A DNA stretch of 27,591 nt from an uncultured Flavihumibacter sp. (lineage in GTDB: Bacteria > Bacteroidota > Bacteroidia > Chitinophagales > Chitinophagaceae): assembly GCA_946481605.1 (NCBI GenBank), contig CAMLPA010000006.1, forward strand, positions 1-27,591, read 5' to 3'. The notes under the pieces are model-generated. The model searched no databases and was not told the origin of the DNA. It saw only the letters and a program-made list of their open reading frames with translations. Shown piece after piece: positions 7,745 through 16,196 of this stretch. Position 1 is the first letter of the stretch, and each line of letters starts with the position of its first letter. The position numbers and the translations under genes are program-made.

Positions 7745-8722
7745 ATGCTACGAATAGGCGTTTTTGGAACGGGGCACCTAGGGAAATTCCACCTCAACAA
7801 CTGGCAGCAGATCGAAGGAACAGAACTGGTGGGATTTTACGATCCCAACGATGACACCGCAAAAGAAGTAAGTGAAAAATACAATATCGCACGCTTCCTG
7901 GATCCCACGGTGCTGATGGATGCCGTGGATGCCGTGGACATTGTGGCCCCAACGCCTTTTCATTTTGAACTCTGCCAGGCTGCTATCCGGAAGGGCAAGC
8001 ATATTTTCGTGGAGAAACCCCTCGCCAATACCATGGACGAGGCGCGCGAACTCCTTAAACTGGTGGCCGAATCAAAAGTAAAACTCCAGGTTGGACACGT
8101 GGAAAGGTTCAACCCCGCTTTCCAGGCCGCGCAAAAAATGAACCTGAACCCCATGTTCATTGAAGTGCACCGCCTGGCCCAGTTCAATCCAAGGGGCACC
8201 GAAGTAAGTGTGATCCTGGACCTGATGATCCATGATATCGACATTATACTTACCCTGGTTAAAAGCGATGTAAAGAATATTTACGCCAGCGGTATCGCCG
8301 TAATGACCGATACCCCCGACATCGCCAACGTACGCATTGAATTCAACAACGGCTGTGTGGCCAACCTCACTTCCAGCCGTATCTCCATGAAAAAGATGCG
8401 GAAGATCAGGCTGTTTCAGAAAGATGCCTACATTGGTATCGACTTCCTGGAGAAGAAAACGGAAGTGATCCGGTTGAAAACACCTGAAGATACTTCGGCG
8501 TTCACCTTCGACCTCGAAACTCCGGCAGGTGTACGCACAATCGCCATAGATGCGCCACCAGTGGAAGACGGCAACGCCATCCGCATGGAACTCGAAGCGT
8601 TCCGTGATGCCATCGTGAACAACACACGTACACAGGTAAACGAAATCGATGGATTCGCGGCCATGGAAGTGGCCCACCAGATTCTTCATAAAATCCGCCA
8701 TTCCACGCCCAAAGACGAATAA
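7745..8722 (+). CDS. Gfo/Idh/MocA family NAD(P)-dependent oxidoreductase
   Basis: The 325-residue protein has the Rossmann loop GTGHLGKFH (8-16), the nicotinamide-side EKP at 90-92, and a conserved HDID at 163-166, the standard arrangement of sugar dehydrogenases of this family. The segment VGHVERFNPAF (117-127) recalls, from memory, members that oxidise UDP-amino sugars (GnnA/WbpB type), so a nucleotide-sugar substrate is a reasonable guess but not proven. Its stop overlaps the start of the next gene by one base (TAATG), so it is translationally coupled to a polyprenyl-phosphate sugar transferase; together they suggest making and attaching a modified sugar for a surface glycan. The product is cytoplasmic. 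Confidence 0.85.
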   Translation: MLRIGVFGTGHLGKFHLNNWQQIEGTELVGFYDPNDDTAKEVSEKYNIARFLDPTVLMDAVDAVDIVAPTPFHFELCQAAIRKGKHIFVEKPLANTMDEARELLKLVAESKVKLQVGHVERFNPAFQAAQKMNLNPMFIEVHRLAQFNPRGTEVSVILDLMIHDIDIILTLVKSDVKNIYASGIAVMTDTPDIANVRIEFNNGCVANLTSSRISMKKMRKIRLFQKDAYIGIDFLEKKTEVIRLKTPEDTSAFTFDLETPAGVRTIAIDAPPVEDGNAIRMELEAFRDAIVNNTRTQVNEIDGFAAMEVAHQILHKIRHSTPKDE

Positions 8723-10095
8723 TGAGCGCCCGCACCGTGAAAGAAACCCATTACCTTATCTCCGATACCTGTTCTGCACTGGTAGCGTGGGCAGTTTTCA
8801 CCGTGTACAGCAATCATTTCTCACCGGCTACAACTGCTGCACAGCTTGGATTTGTTCTTGTTCCCGCTGGCTGGCTGCTGTTGTATTATGCTTCCGGCTC
8901 CTATCGGAATATCTATCAGAAATCAAGGATCAGTGAAGCCCTCAACACGCTTTTCCTTACCCTTGCCGGCTCGGGAATTTTACTGGGCCTGTACTCCCCT
9001 TCCGGGTACAATGTGGATTTCAACTCCTTCTACATGTATTGGGCCCCGCATTTTGCACTTACCCTTGCGGGCCGGGTATTGATTCTTGAAAGGATGAAAA
9101 GGCAGATTCTTACAAAGAAGATCGTTTTCCCGACATTGCTGATCGGAGACGGGCCCTCCGCTTTAAAAACCTGGAAAAACTCGCGCAGCAACCTTCAGAA
9201 TACCGGTTACCATTACAGCGGATACCTGGCTTTGAATGGTCAGCACAACGATCTGCCAGGAGAACACCTCGAAAGACTCGGAGATGAATCCGTGCTGGAA
9301 GATGTCTTAAAACGTGAAAAGATAAAACTGGTCATCATTGCCACCGAACCTGGTCAGAAACAACTGGTGGAAACTTTGCTCCCTAAACTTATCACCAGAG
9401 AAGTGGAGATCAAAATCATCCCGTCAGATATCGATCTCCTGACAGGAGCAGTCCGCACAGAAAGCGTTTATGGATTACCGCTAGTCGACATTCGTTTTGG
9501 CGGCATGCCCTACTGGCAGCAGCATATCAAACGCCTTACGGATGTTGTACTGTCTCTTTTCGGACTAATCGTGCTTTCGCCCTTTTTTCTGATCATCGCG
9601 ATACTGGTGAGAAAATCTTCTTCCGGACCGGTATTGTACCGCCAGGAAAGAATTGGCTGGAAGGGCAAACCTTTTTACATCATCAAGTTCCGCTCCATGT
9701 TCGAAGACGCGGAAAAAAGTGGCCCGCAATTGTCTTCAGAAAACGACCCCCGTATTACCCGCTGGGGGCGCATCATGCGCCAATGGCGGATAGATGAACT
9801 TCCGCAACTCTGGAATGTGTTCAAAGGTGATATGAGTCTGGTTGGACCCCGCCCGGAAAGAAAACATTATATCGACCAGCTTTCCACCCATACGCCTTAT
9901 TATACTTTTTTATTTAAAATGAAACCAGGATTAACTTCCTGGGGCATGGTGCAATATGGTTATGCGGAAAACGTACAACAGATGCTGGAGCGGCTGCCCT
10001 ACGACCTTTTGTACATCGAAAGTTGCTCCCTCCTGCTTGATTTTAAGATTTTGATCCATACCTTTCGGATCATTCTGATGGGGAAAGGGAAATAA
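8722..10095 (+). CDS. Polyprenyl-phosphate sugar-1-phosphate transferase (WbaP/WcaJ type)
   Basis: This 457-residue membrane enzyme should move a sugar-1-phosphate from a nucleotide sugar to undecaprenyl phosphate, the first membrane step of a surface polysaccharide or glycoconjugate. The N-terminal 125 residues hold four hydrophobic stretches. A Rossmann-like domain ([12 protein letters not shown], 136-147) follows, then a hydrophobic hairpin at 273-296 and the phosphoglycosyltransferase core with KFRSM (322-326), the catalytic Asp358-Glu359 in RIDELPQ, and [11 protein letters not shown] (369-379). It overlaps the oxidoreductase gene by one base. No glycosyltransferase, flippase or polymerase genes of a polysaccharide cluster are next to it, which is unusual for such an initiating enzyme. 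The sugar is unknown. Confidence 0.92.
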   Translation: MSARTVKETHYLISDTCSALVAWAVFTVYSNHFSPATTAAQLGFVLVPAGWLLLYYASGSYRNIYQKSRISEALNTLFLTLAGSGILLGLYSPSGYNVDFNSFYMYWAPHFALTLAGRVLILERMKRQILTKKIVFPTLLIGDGPSALKTWKNSRSNLQNTGYHYSGYLALNGQHNDLPGEHLERLGDESVLEDVLKREKIKLVIIATEPGQKQLVETLLPKLITREVEIKIIPSDIDLLTGAVRTESVYGLPLVDIRFGGMPYWQQHIKRLTDVVLSLFGLIVLSPFFLIIAILVRKSSSGPVLYRQERIGWKGKPFYIIKFRSMFEDAEKSGPQLSSENDPRITRWGRIMRQWRIDELPQLWNVFKGDMSLVGPRPERKHYIDQLSTHTPYYTFLFKMKPGLTSWGMVQYGYAENVQQMLERLPYDLLYIESCSLLLDFKILIHTFRIILMGKGK

Positions 10096-10128
10096 GCGCC
10101 CGCCCTTTTCGTTAAAACAAAAACGGTC

Positions 10129-12969
10129 ATGCCGATGCGCATCTTTATCCCGCTGTTGCTGCTTTTATTTCCCTGCATTTCCTTTGGCCAGCATTACTGG
10201 CAGCAGCGCACCGATTACCAGTTGGATGTAACGCTCAACGACCGTGAACATACCCTTGATGGCACCGTTAAAATACGGTACACCAATGCCTCCCCTGATA
10301 CACTCAATTATATCTGGTTCCACCTCTGGCCCAATGCCTATAAGCATGATAAAACTGCCTTCAGTGACCAACTGTTACTGCTGGACAGAACAGATTTCTA
10401 TTTTTCCAAACCCGCTGACAAAGGCTACATCAACCGACTTGATTTTAAGGTGAACGGCATCACCGCCCAAACGGAGGACCATCCTTCTTTTATTGATGTG
10501 GTTCGTATTGACCTTCCTTCAGCTTTGCTGCCAGGTTCATCTATAGACATCAGTACGCCTTTTCATGTGAAGATTCCGGCCTATACCTCAAGGCTCGGCC
10601 ATGTTGGCCAGCAATACCTGATCACACAATGGTATCCCAAGCCCGCGGTGTATGATGCCACAGGCTGGCACCCGATGCCCTATTTGGAACAAGGTGAATT
10701 CTACTCAGAATTCGGCAGTTTCGATGTAAAAATTCATTTGCCTGAGGATTATATGGTAGCCGGGGGCGGAACGCTTTTGAACAATCCAGTAGTAACGGCC
10801 GCGCCTGAAATGGAACAGGTGAAAAAATCAGTAAAACAGCAGCAAAAAACATTGCCGTCCTCAGTTAAAAAAGTGGATCAGGATACGGTGGTCACCTCCT
10901 CGTCTTCCCAACTGAACACCTGGCACTTCCAACTGGAGAATGCTTCCGACTTCGCCTGGTTCGCAGGAAAGAAATGGATCAGGCAGGAAGAAGTAATCAC
11001 CTTACCTTCCGGAAAAAACATTACCCTACAGGTCTATTTTCAACCTTGGGTAGCAGACCGGTGGAAACCCGCCATGCGTTATGCCGAACGGGCCATCCGT
11101 TTTTATTCCAGTTTCCTGGGCGACTACCCCTACCCGACTTTTTCCGTAGTGGCAGCTCCGGGCAAGCGGTTCACCGGCATGGAATACCCCGCCATCACGC
11201 TGATCAGCTCCGAAAAAGACACCGCACTCCTGGAACAGGTGATCGCACATGAGGCAGGACACAACTGGTTCCAGGCCGCGATCGGTTCCAACGAAAGGGC
11301 ACACCCCTGGATGGATGAAGGATTGAACACCTGGGTGGAACAGCAATACTTAAAAGAATACAATGTGGTGAAAGAAGACCCGAAAGGCATGTACCAGCAG
11401 GAGCAATTCTTTCTCCGCCAGCTTTTCAAAGCGAAACTGGACCAGCCTATTGCCACCCCTGCCGAAAAGTTTAACGGCGCAAATTATGGCCTCGTTACGT
11501 ATAAAAAAACAGCGCAATGGCTGAATGCAATCCAAAAGGAAGTTGGACAGCAGGCGATGCAGGAAGCTTTCAGAAAATATTACGCAGCATGGAAATTCAA
11601 ACATCCCGCTCCTGACGATCTGAAGAAGACTTTAGAAACCAGTACCGGTAAGGACCTCAAAACTTACTTCGACCTGCTGGAACTACCCGGTGGCACCGCT
11701 ATAGCGGTGCCACCGGGTAGGAAACGGCTCAAACTCACGGGTTCCTTCAACCAGAAAAACACCGATTCCATTCAATACATTTCATTGTTACCGGTGCCAG
11801 GTTACAATGCGAATGATGGCTTTATGCCCGGGTTGCTGATCCACAATTACCAATTGCCCATGCCCTCGTTCCGCTTCCTGGTGGCCCCGGTTTATGGCAC
11901 ACAAAGCGGGCAATGGAACGGAATTGCGAAAGCCGCATACCACCAGTACCGGGATGCACGGTTGAAAGAATGGAGCGCCGGTATCAGTTATACCACTTTC
12001 TCCACTTCGCGCTATGATGCAGGCAACGAAAAATTCTATTTCAGGATGCAAAGGTTCATGCCTGAACTCAATTTTAAATTCGGCACCGGAAATCCCTTGG
12101 ATAAAATAGAGAAAAGCATCCGGTTCAGGCATCACAGTTTCAGGGAAGAAAGCCTGCTCTTTCAAAGACAGATCATCGGCAACGATACCAGTTTTGTTCC
12201 CGGCCGTGCCACCAGTTCACGTTACCTCAACCAGCTCAGGTTCCAATTGGAAAACAACCGGGTATTGTATCCCTACTCCGCTTCGCTGGTGCTGGAACAA
12301 ATGCAGGACCTCTGGAAAGCAGGCTTCACGGGCACTTATTTCTTCAACTATCCTGGTGTGAAAAAGCAAGGACTGCAAGCCAGGTTCTTCGCCGGAAAAA
12401 TTATTTATCCCGGTGATGCGACGCTTTCCAAACGCTTCAGGAACAGCCGTTACCACCTGAATATGACCGGCCCTAAAGGAGACGAGGATTATACGTACAG
12501 CGACTACTTCATAGGCAGGAATGATTTCGAAGGTTTTCGCTCGCAACAAATCATGGTAAGGGACGGCGCGTTTAAAGTGAGAACAGACCTTTTAAGCAGC
12601 AAAGTGGGCAAAACAGACAACTGGCTGGCCGCACTCAACCTTGTGACCGATGTGCCACCCAAACTCAACCCGTTGCAGGTATTACCTGTTAAGATTCCCC
12701 TTAAACTGTTCCTCGACATCGGCACTTATGCAGAAGCCTGGGATCCGCTTACACCTGAATCGGAAGCAAAGTTCCTGTATGATGCAGGCCTTCAGTTCTC
12801 GCTGTTCCGGGAAGCCCTGAATATTTACGTTCCCCTGCTCTACAGCAAAGTGTACAGGGATTATTTCAATTCCACCCTGGGCGATAAAAAATTCTGGAAA
12901 ACCATTTCATTCAGCATCCAACTCGAAACACTTCAACCCCGGAAATGGATGCCGGGCATGGGATTGTAA
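10129..12969 (+). CDS. Exported M1-family metallopeptidase
   Basis: The 946-residue product begins with a signal peptide (MPMRIFIPLLLLLFPCISFG), so the enzyme is exported. Catalytic motifs are GMEY near 343 and HEAGH at 374-378 with the third zinc ligand Glu397 in WMDEGLNTW, the M1 gluzincin spacing. It probably removes N-terminal residues from peptides outside the cytoplasm. After the helical part (about residue 515) comes a linker encoded by a perfect 38-bp palindrome, then about 400 residues rich in alternating aromatic and polar segments that look beta-stranded and have no name I can give. ATG 10135 (MRIF) is an equally possible start. Only 33 nt separate it from the sugar transferase, so it may belong to the same transcript. 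Confidence 0.9.
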   Translation: MPMRIFIPLLLLLFPCISFGQHYWQQRTDYQLDVTLNDREHTLDGTVKIRYTNASPDTLNYIWFHLWPNAYKHDKTAFSDQLLLLDRTDFYFSKPADKGYINRLDFKVNGITAQTEDHPSFIDVVRIDLPSALLPGSSIDISTPFHVKIPAYTSRLGHVGQQYLITQWYPKPAVYDATGWHPMPYLEQGEFYSEFGSFDVKIHLPEDYMVAGGGTLLNNPVVTAAPEMEQVKKSVKQQQKTLPSSVKKVDQDTVVTSSSSQLNTWHFQLENASDFAWFAGKKWIRQEEVITLPSGKNITLQVYFQPWVADRWKPAMRYAERAIRFYSSFLGDYPYPTFSVVAAPGKRFTGMEYPAITLISSEKDTALLEQVIAHEAGHNWFQAAIGSNERAHPWMDEGLNTWVEQQYLKEYNVVKEDPKGMYQQEQFFLRQLFKAKLDQPIATPAEKFNGANYGLVTYKKTAQWLNAIQKEVGQQAMQEAFRKYYAAWKFKHPAPDDLKKTLETSTGKDLKTYFDLLELPGGTAIAVPPGRKRLKLTGSFNQKNTDSIQYISLLPVPGYNANDGFMPGLLIHNYQLPMPSFRFLVAPVYGTQSGQWNGIAKAAYHQYRDARLKEWSAGISYTTFSTSRYDAGNEKFYFRMQRFMPELNFKFGTGNPLDKIEKSIRFRHHSFREESLLFQRQIIGNDTSFVPGRATSSRYLNQLRFQLENNRVLYPYSASLVLEQMQDLWKAGFTGTYFFNYPGVKKQGLQARFFAGKIIYPGDATLSKRFRNSRYHLNMTGPKGDEDYTYSDYFIGRNDFEGFRSQQIMVRDGAFKVRTDLLSSKVGKTDNWLAALNLVTDVPPKLNPLQVLPVKIPLKLFLDIGTYAEAWDPLTPESEAKFLYDAGLQFSLFREALNIYVPLLYSKVYRDYFNSTLGDKKFWKTISFSIQLETLQPRKWMPGMGL
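11683..11720. repeat. Perfect 38-bp palindrome inside the M1 peptidase gene
   Basis: Two 19-nt arms, CTACCCGGTGGCACCGCTA and its exact inverse complement, meet without any loop base. The frame through it encodes LPGGTAIAVPPG, a proline/glycine linker between the peptidase and the C-terminal part. GGAA occurs directly on both sides (11679-11682 and 11720-11723). It is far beyond what codon constraint would give by chance. Confidence 0.95.
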
Positions 12970-12970
12970 T

Positions 12971-13882
12971 ATGCAAGGCAGCATTCAACATATCACCAGA
13001 GATCAGTTGGATACCAGGGCTTATGATACCTGTATTGAGCAGGACCATAACGGGAATATATACGCGCAATCCTGGTACCTCGATCGGATGGCCACACATT
13101 GGGATATCCTGGTGAAAGGAAATTACGAAGCGGTAATGCCGCTTCCCTGGCGTAAGAAATATGGCGTAAAATACCTCTACATGCCAGCTTTTACGCCTAT
13201 GCTCGGCGTATATGGAAAGCAAGCCGATGTGCTAACAGGCGCGTTCCTGGAAGCAGTTCCCCCCTCGTTCAGGTTCTGGGAAATATCCTTGCACAAAGGC
13301 AATTCCATTCCACCAGCGTGGCAGCCTTCGGCACGCGCCAATTACGTATTACCACTGCAACAGGACTATCCTTCCCTTTTCGCGGGGTACAAACAAAACA
13401 TCCAACGGAACTGTAAAAAGGCGCTGAACCTGGGTTGCAGTGTGGTGCATGGTTTCCCGGTTTCAGAAGTGATCGCCATCGCCAAAACACAATTACAACC
13501 CATTTCCAATATCACCGATCAGGATTTCGTACATTTTGAACAACTGTATTCGTTACTTGAACCACAGGGAAAGGCCGTCACTTATGGCGTAAAAGATGCG
13601 GGAGGGAAATTACTATCGTCCTGCGTGTTTTTCTTTTCAAACGGACGGGCTTATTACATACTCGTGGGCAATCATCCCAATGGCAGAACACTGGGCGCAT
13701 CCCATGCATTGATTGATGGATTTATCCGGGACCATGCAGGACAAAACCTGATCCTGGATTTTGAAGGCTCAGATATCAGGAACCTGGCGTATTTCTACAG
13801 CAGTTTCGGCAGTAGCGTGGAAACTTACCATCGCATTAAAGTGAACCGTTTGCCATGGTGGATGAAACTGGTAAAAAAGTAG
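12971..13882 (+). CDS. GNAT/FemAB-like acyltransferase-fold protein
   Basis: This 303-residue cytoplasmic protein begins one base after the peptidase stop, so it is likely cotranslated. Its C-terminal half has the features of the GNAT/FemAB fold: GKAVTYGVKDAGGKLLSSCV, then AYYILVGNHP, GASHALIDGFI and a final LDFEGSDIRNLAYFYSSFG, as in Acetyltransf_6-like proteins that join amino acids or acyl groups to cell-envelope precursors. The N-terminal half (QSWYLDRMATHWDILV, then MPLPWRKKYG) also fits this group. The substrate is unknown. With the preceding genes it may act on a surface glycan or lipid, but that is inference. It ends tail-to-tail with ispD with no spacer. Confidence 0.65.
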   Translation: MQGSIQHITRDQLDTRAYDTCIEQDHNGNIYAQSWYLDRMATHWDILVKGNYEAVMPLPWRKKYGVKYLYMPAFTPMLGVYGKQADVLTGAFLEAVPPSFRFWEISLHKGNSIPPAWQPSARANYVLPLQQDYPSLFAGYKQNIQRNCKKALNLGCSVVHGFPVSEVIAIAKTQLQPISNITDQDFVHFEQLYSLLEPQGKAVTYGVKDAGGKLLSSCVFFFSNGRAYYILVGNHPNGRTLGASHALIDGFIRDHAGQNLILDFEGSDIRNLAYFYSSFGSSVETYHRIKVNRLPWWMKLVKK

Positions 13883-14545
13883 TTACCCAATCAATTGTTC
13901 CGCCAGTAAAAGGTCAAGCGGCGTAGTAATCTTGAAATTGTTCTCTTCTCCTTCCACGAGGTGTACCTTCAACCCGAAGGCTTCTACGACGGTAGCTTCA
14001 TCGGTGAACTTCTCTTTATAATCGATCTGGAAGGCGGGCAATAAGATTTTGCTGTGGAAAGTCTGCGGCGTTTGAATGAGTACCAGGCTGGTGCGGTCCA
14101 CCGCCTCGTTGCCGTCTTCCAGCAACATGCGCACACTGTCTTTACAGGGAATGGCGGGAATTGCGGTGCCGAATTCAAGGGCGGTGTCAAAGCAACGGCG
14201 CACCAATGTGGTGGAAAGCAGGCAACGTACGCCGTCGTGGACGAAGATCATGGATTCCTCTTCTATTAATGCGAGTCCGTTCTGAACGGAATGGAAACGT
14301 GTTCTTCCGCCAACGGTGATGGTTACACGGGAAGGGTCGAAGAATCCATCGATGATCTCTTTGCCCATATCCAGGAATTCTTCGGGGAGGACGAGAATAA
14401 TGTGCATGTCCTCATAACTCGCGAGAAAAGTATCGAGGGCATAATACAGCAACGGCTTCCCTTTAATGGGCAGGAACTGTTTGGGAATCTGGCTGTTCAT
14501 ACGCTGGCCGCTTCCGCCGGCTACTATTACTGCATATTTTTTCAC
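13883..14545 (-). CDS. ispD: 2-C-methyl-D-erythritol 4-phosphate cytidylyltransferase
   Basis: IspD adds CMP to MEP in the non-mevalonate isoprenoid pathway. The 220-residue protein has the nucleotide loop VAGGSGQRMNSQIPKQFLPI (8-27), VGGRTRFHSVQNGL, VHDGVR, a TDEATVVE segment and the C-terminal NFKITTPLDLLLAE, all typical. The residue after VHDGVR is Cys where IspD usually has Pro. The start is GTG at 14545, not ATG; it is supported by a strong Shine-Dalgarno AAAGGAG six bases upstream, rare in this phylum. It is the last gene of the ompH-DUF4254-GT9 run, 11 nt after the glycosyltransferase. A related polyol-phosphate cytidylyltransferase is an alternative, but the motifs favour IspD. Confidence 0.9.
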   Translation of the reverse strand: MKKYAVIVAGGSGQRMNSQIPKQFLPIKGKPLLYYALDTFLASYEDMHIILVLPEEFLDMGKEIIDGFFDPSRVTITVGGRTRFHSVQNGLALIEEESMIFVHDGVRCLLSTTLVRRCFDTALEFGTAIPAIPCKDSVRMLLEDGNEAVDRTSLVLIQTPQTFHSKILLPAFQIDYKEKFTDEATVVEAFGLKVHLVEGEENNFKITTPLDLLLAEQLIG

Positions 14546-14551
14546 GGTCTT

Positions 14552-14558
14552 CTCCTTT
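14552..14558 (-). promoter_or_regulatory. Strong Shine-Dalgarno before the GTG start of ispD
   Basis: On the minus strand AAAGGAG is followed by six bases and then GTG. It overlaps the stop codon of the upstream glycosyltransferase gene, so ribosomes ending there could restart on ispD. It decides the start codon choice. Confidence 0.7.
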
Positions 14559-15588
14559 ATGGTTTCGCCACGTTAGCGGCGTGTTGGTCTTCAATTTTTT
14601 CTATGATCATTTCGGGGGCTATATTGTTCATACAGGCATGGTCGCCGCGGTAACAGGGCTTATTACCGAAAACCGAGCAGGGACGGCAATACAGTTCAGT
14701 TTCCACAATATCCTTCAGTTCCTGTTTCCAGCCGTAAAACCCGGCGAAGTGGTGCGTGGCACCCCACACAGACACCACCCGTGTTCCTACAAGTGAAGCC
14801 AGGTGCATGTTCGCAGAGTCCATACTCACCATTACGTGTAAACGCTTCATCACCGAAAGTTCTTCCCCCAGGGTATATTTTCCCGCGAGGGAAATTAATC
14901 CGGGAAAGGCTTTCTCCCATTGCATTGCCTGTTCTGTTTCCTGCTTTCCGCCCCCGAAGATATATACCCTGTTGTTTTTTTCCGCCACCAGTGTGCTGAT
15001 CACTTTTTCCATGGCATCCAACGGATATCTTTTCTCCAGGTGCTGGGCGAACGGGGCGATGCCGATATGATTGATGCCTTCCTCCATTACAAATGGCGGT
15101 TGGTTGAACCGTTGTTCCGGTACTGCTGCTGAAAGATCGACCGGGAAGCCTACTTTGCTGAATACAGCCGCGTACCTTTCGTGGGAAGTGGGCAGTTGTT
15201 TCAGCACTTTCGCGCCTTTCCGCGTAAGCGCTTTCTTTTCGCTTCTGCCTTTATTGATCCGCGTCAGGCGCATGCCGCGTAATCGGAGGAAGAACCCCAG
15301 TATCCTGGAACGCAGCACATTGTGCAGATCGGCCACAATACGGATACCTGTTCCCGTTAGTTCTCCTGAAAGTTTAGCGATACCGGCCAGGCCCTTGTGC
15401 TTGCCTTTCAGATCGGCGGCTACGAATTGTGTACGTTCCATGCCTTCAAACAAAGGTTTGAAAGCAGCCCGTGACACCACCACTAACTCCAGTTGCGGAT
15501 GCTGTTGCAGGGCACAACGCAATACGGGAACGGTCATGGCAACATCGCCAAGGGCCGAAAAACGTATTACCAGTACCCTGGTTGACAT
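14557..15588 (-). CDS. Glycosyltransferase family 9 (heptosyltransferase-like)
   Basis: The 343-residue protein matches the GT9 family, which adds heptose or related sugars to lipopolysaccharide cores: N-terminal VLVIRFSALGDVAMTVPVL, a DLHNVLRS segment in the first domain, IFGGGKQE near the domain junction, and MDSANMHLASLVGTRVVSVW in the nucleotide-sugar site. A four-cysteine stretch (CRPC, NKPC, HAC) near the C-terminus could bind a metal. It is cytoplasmic and acts at the inner membrane. Its ATG overlaps the stop of the DUF4254 gene by one base, and ispD follows after 11 nt. The true donor sugar is not evident; Bacteroidota often lack classical heptose cores. Confidence 0.88.
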   Translation of the reverse strand: MSTRVLVIRFSALGDVAMTVPVLRCALQQHPQLELVVVSRAAFKPLFEGMERTQFVAADLKGKHKGLAGIAKLSGELTGTGIRIVADLHNVLRSRILGFFLRLRGMRLTRINKGRSEKKALTRKGAKVLKQLPTSHERYAAVFSKVGFPVDLSAAVPEQRFNQPPFVMEEGINHIGIAPFAQHLEKRYPLDAMEKVISTLVAEKNNRVYIFGGGKQETEQAMQWEKAFPGLISLAGKYTLGEELSVMKRLHVMVSMDSANMHLASLVGTRVVSVWGATHHFAGFYGWKQELKDIVETELYCRPCSVFGNKPCYRGDHACMNNIAPEMIIEKIEDQHAANVAKP

Positions 15589-16196
15589 TATTGGGATTTT
15601 TGCGCGTACAATACAGGATTCAACGAGGGATCGTTGTACATCTTCATCTGTTTGTACACTTTCATGTATTTTCTACCGGCGGAGATTTCCATCAGCAGTT
15701 CATCGATGGCCTGGGAAAGGTCCTTCTGCTGCTCCAGCAGTATTTCCAGTTTCGCCGCGCATTTGGCACGGTGTTCTTCGGATGCGTCTTCTCTTTCAGA
15801 CTCCTCCTGCATGTGGTAGATCTTCAATGCAAGAATAGAGAGCCTGTCGATGGCCCATGCCGGACTTTCCGTATTGATGGAAGCATCCTGCTGGGGAATC
15901 ACCTGGCTGAATTTATCGAGAAAGAAACTGTCAATGTATTCCACCATATCCGTACGTTCCTGGTTGGAAGCATCGATCCTTCTTTTGATGGCGAGTGCTT
16001 CAACGGGGTCGATGGCCGGATTCCGGATGATGTCTTCCAGGTGCCACTGCACTGTATCGATCCAGTTCTTCGCGTATAAAAGATGTTCCAGTTTATCGGA
16101 AGGATGCGGATTCACCATTGGTGTGTCCACGTGATCCGTTTCGTGGTAACGCAGGATACTTTCTTCAAAAACCTTATTACAAACCTGGCTGATCAT
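15588..16196 (-). CDS. DUF4254 family protein
   Basis: This 202-residue protein belongs to DUF4254 by its general pattern: an N-terminal HxTD-type segment (RYHETDHVD), LLYAKNWIDTVQWHLEDIIR, an AIKRRIDASNQERTDMVEYI block, and a helical C-terminal half ending in MKMYNDPSLNP. Function is unknown. It is almost all alpha-helical and very polar, with no signal peptide or membrane segment. Both ends overlap neighbours by one base (TGATG with the ompH-like gene, TAATG with GT9), so it is translationally coupled to an envelope chaperone and a glycosyltransferase. That suggests a role in envelope assembly, possibly as a partner of the GT9 enzyme. I recall DUF4254 beside GT9 genes in other Bacteroidota but have not checked. 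Confidence 0.75.
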   Translation of the reverse strand: MISQVCNKVFEESILRYHETDHVDTPMVNPHPSDKLEHLLYAKNWIDTVQWHLEDIIRNPAIDPVEALAIKRRIDASNQERTDMVEYIDSFFLDKFSQVIPQQDASINTESPAWAIDRLSILALKIYHMQEESEREDASEEHRAKCAAKLEILLEQQKDLSQAIDELLMEISAGRKYMKVYKQMKMYNDPSLNPVLYAQKSQ

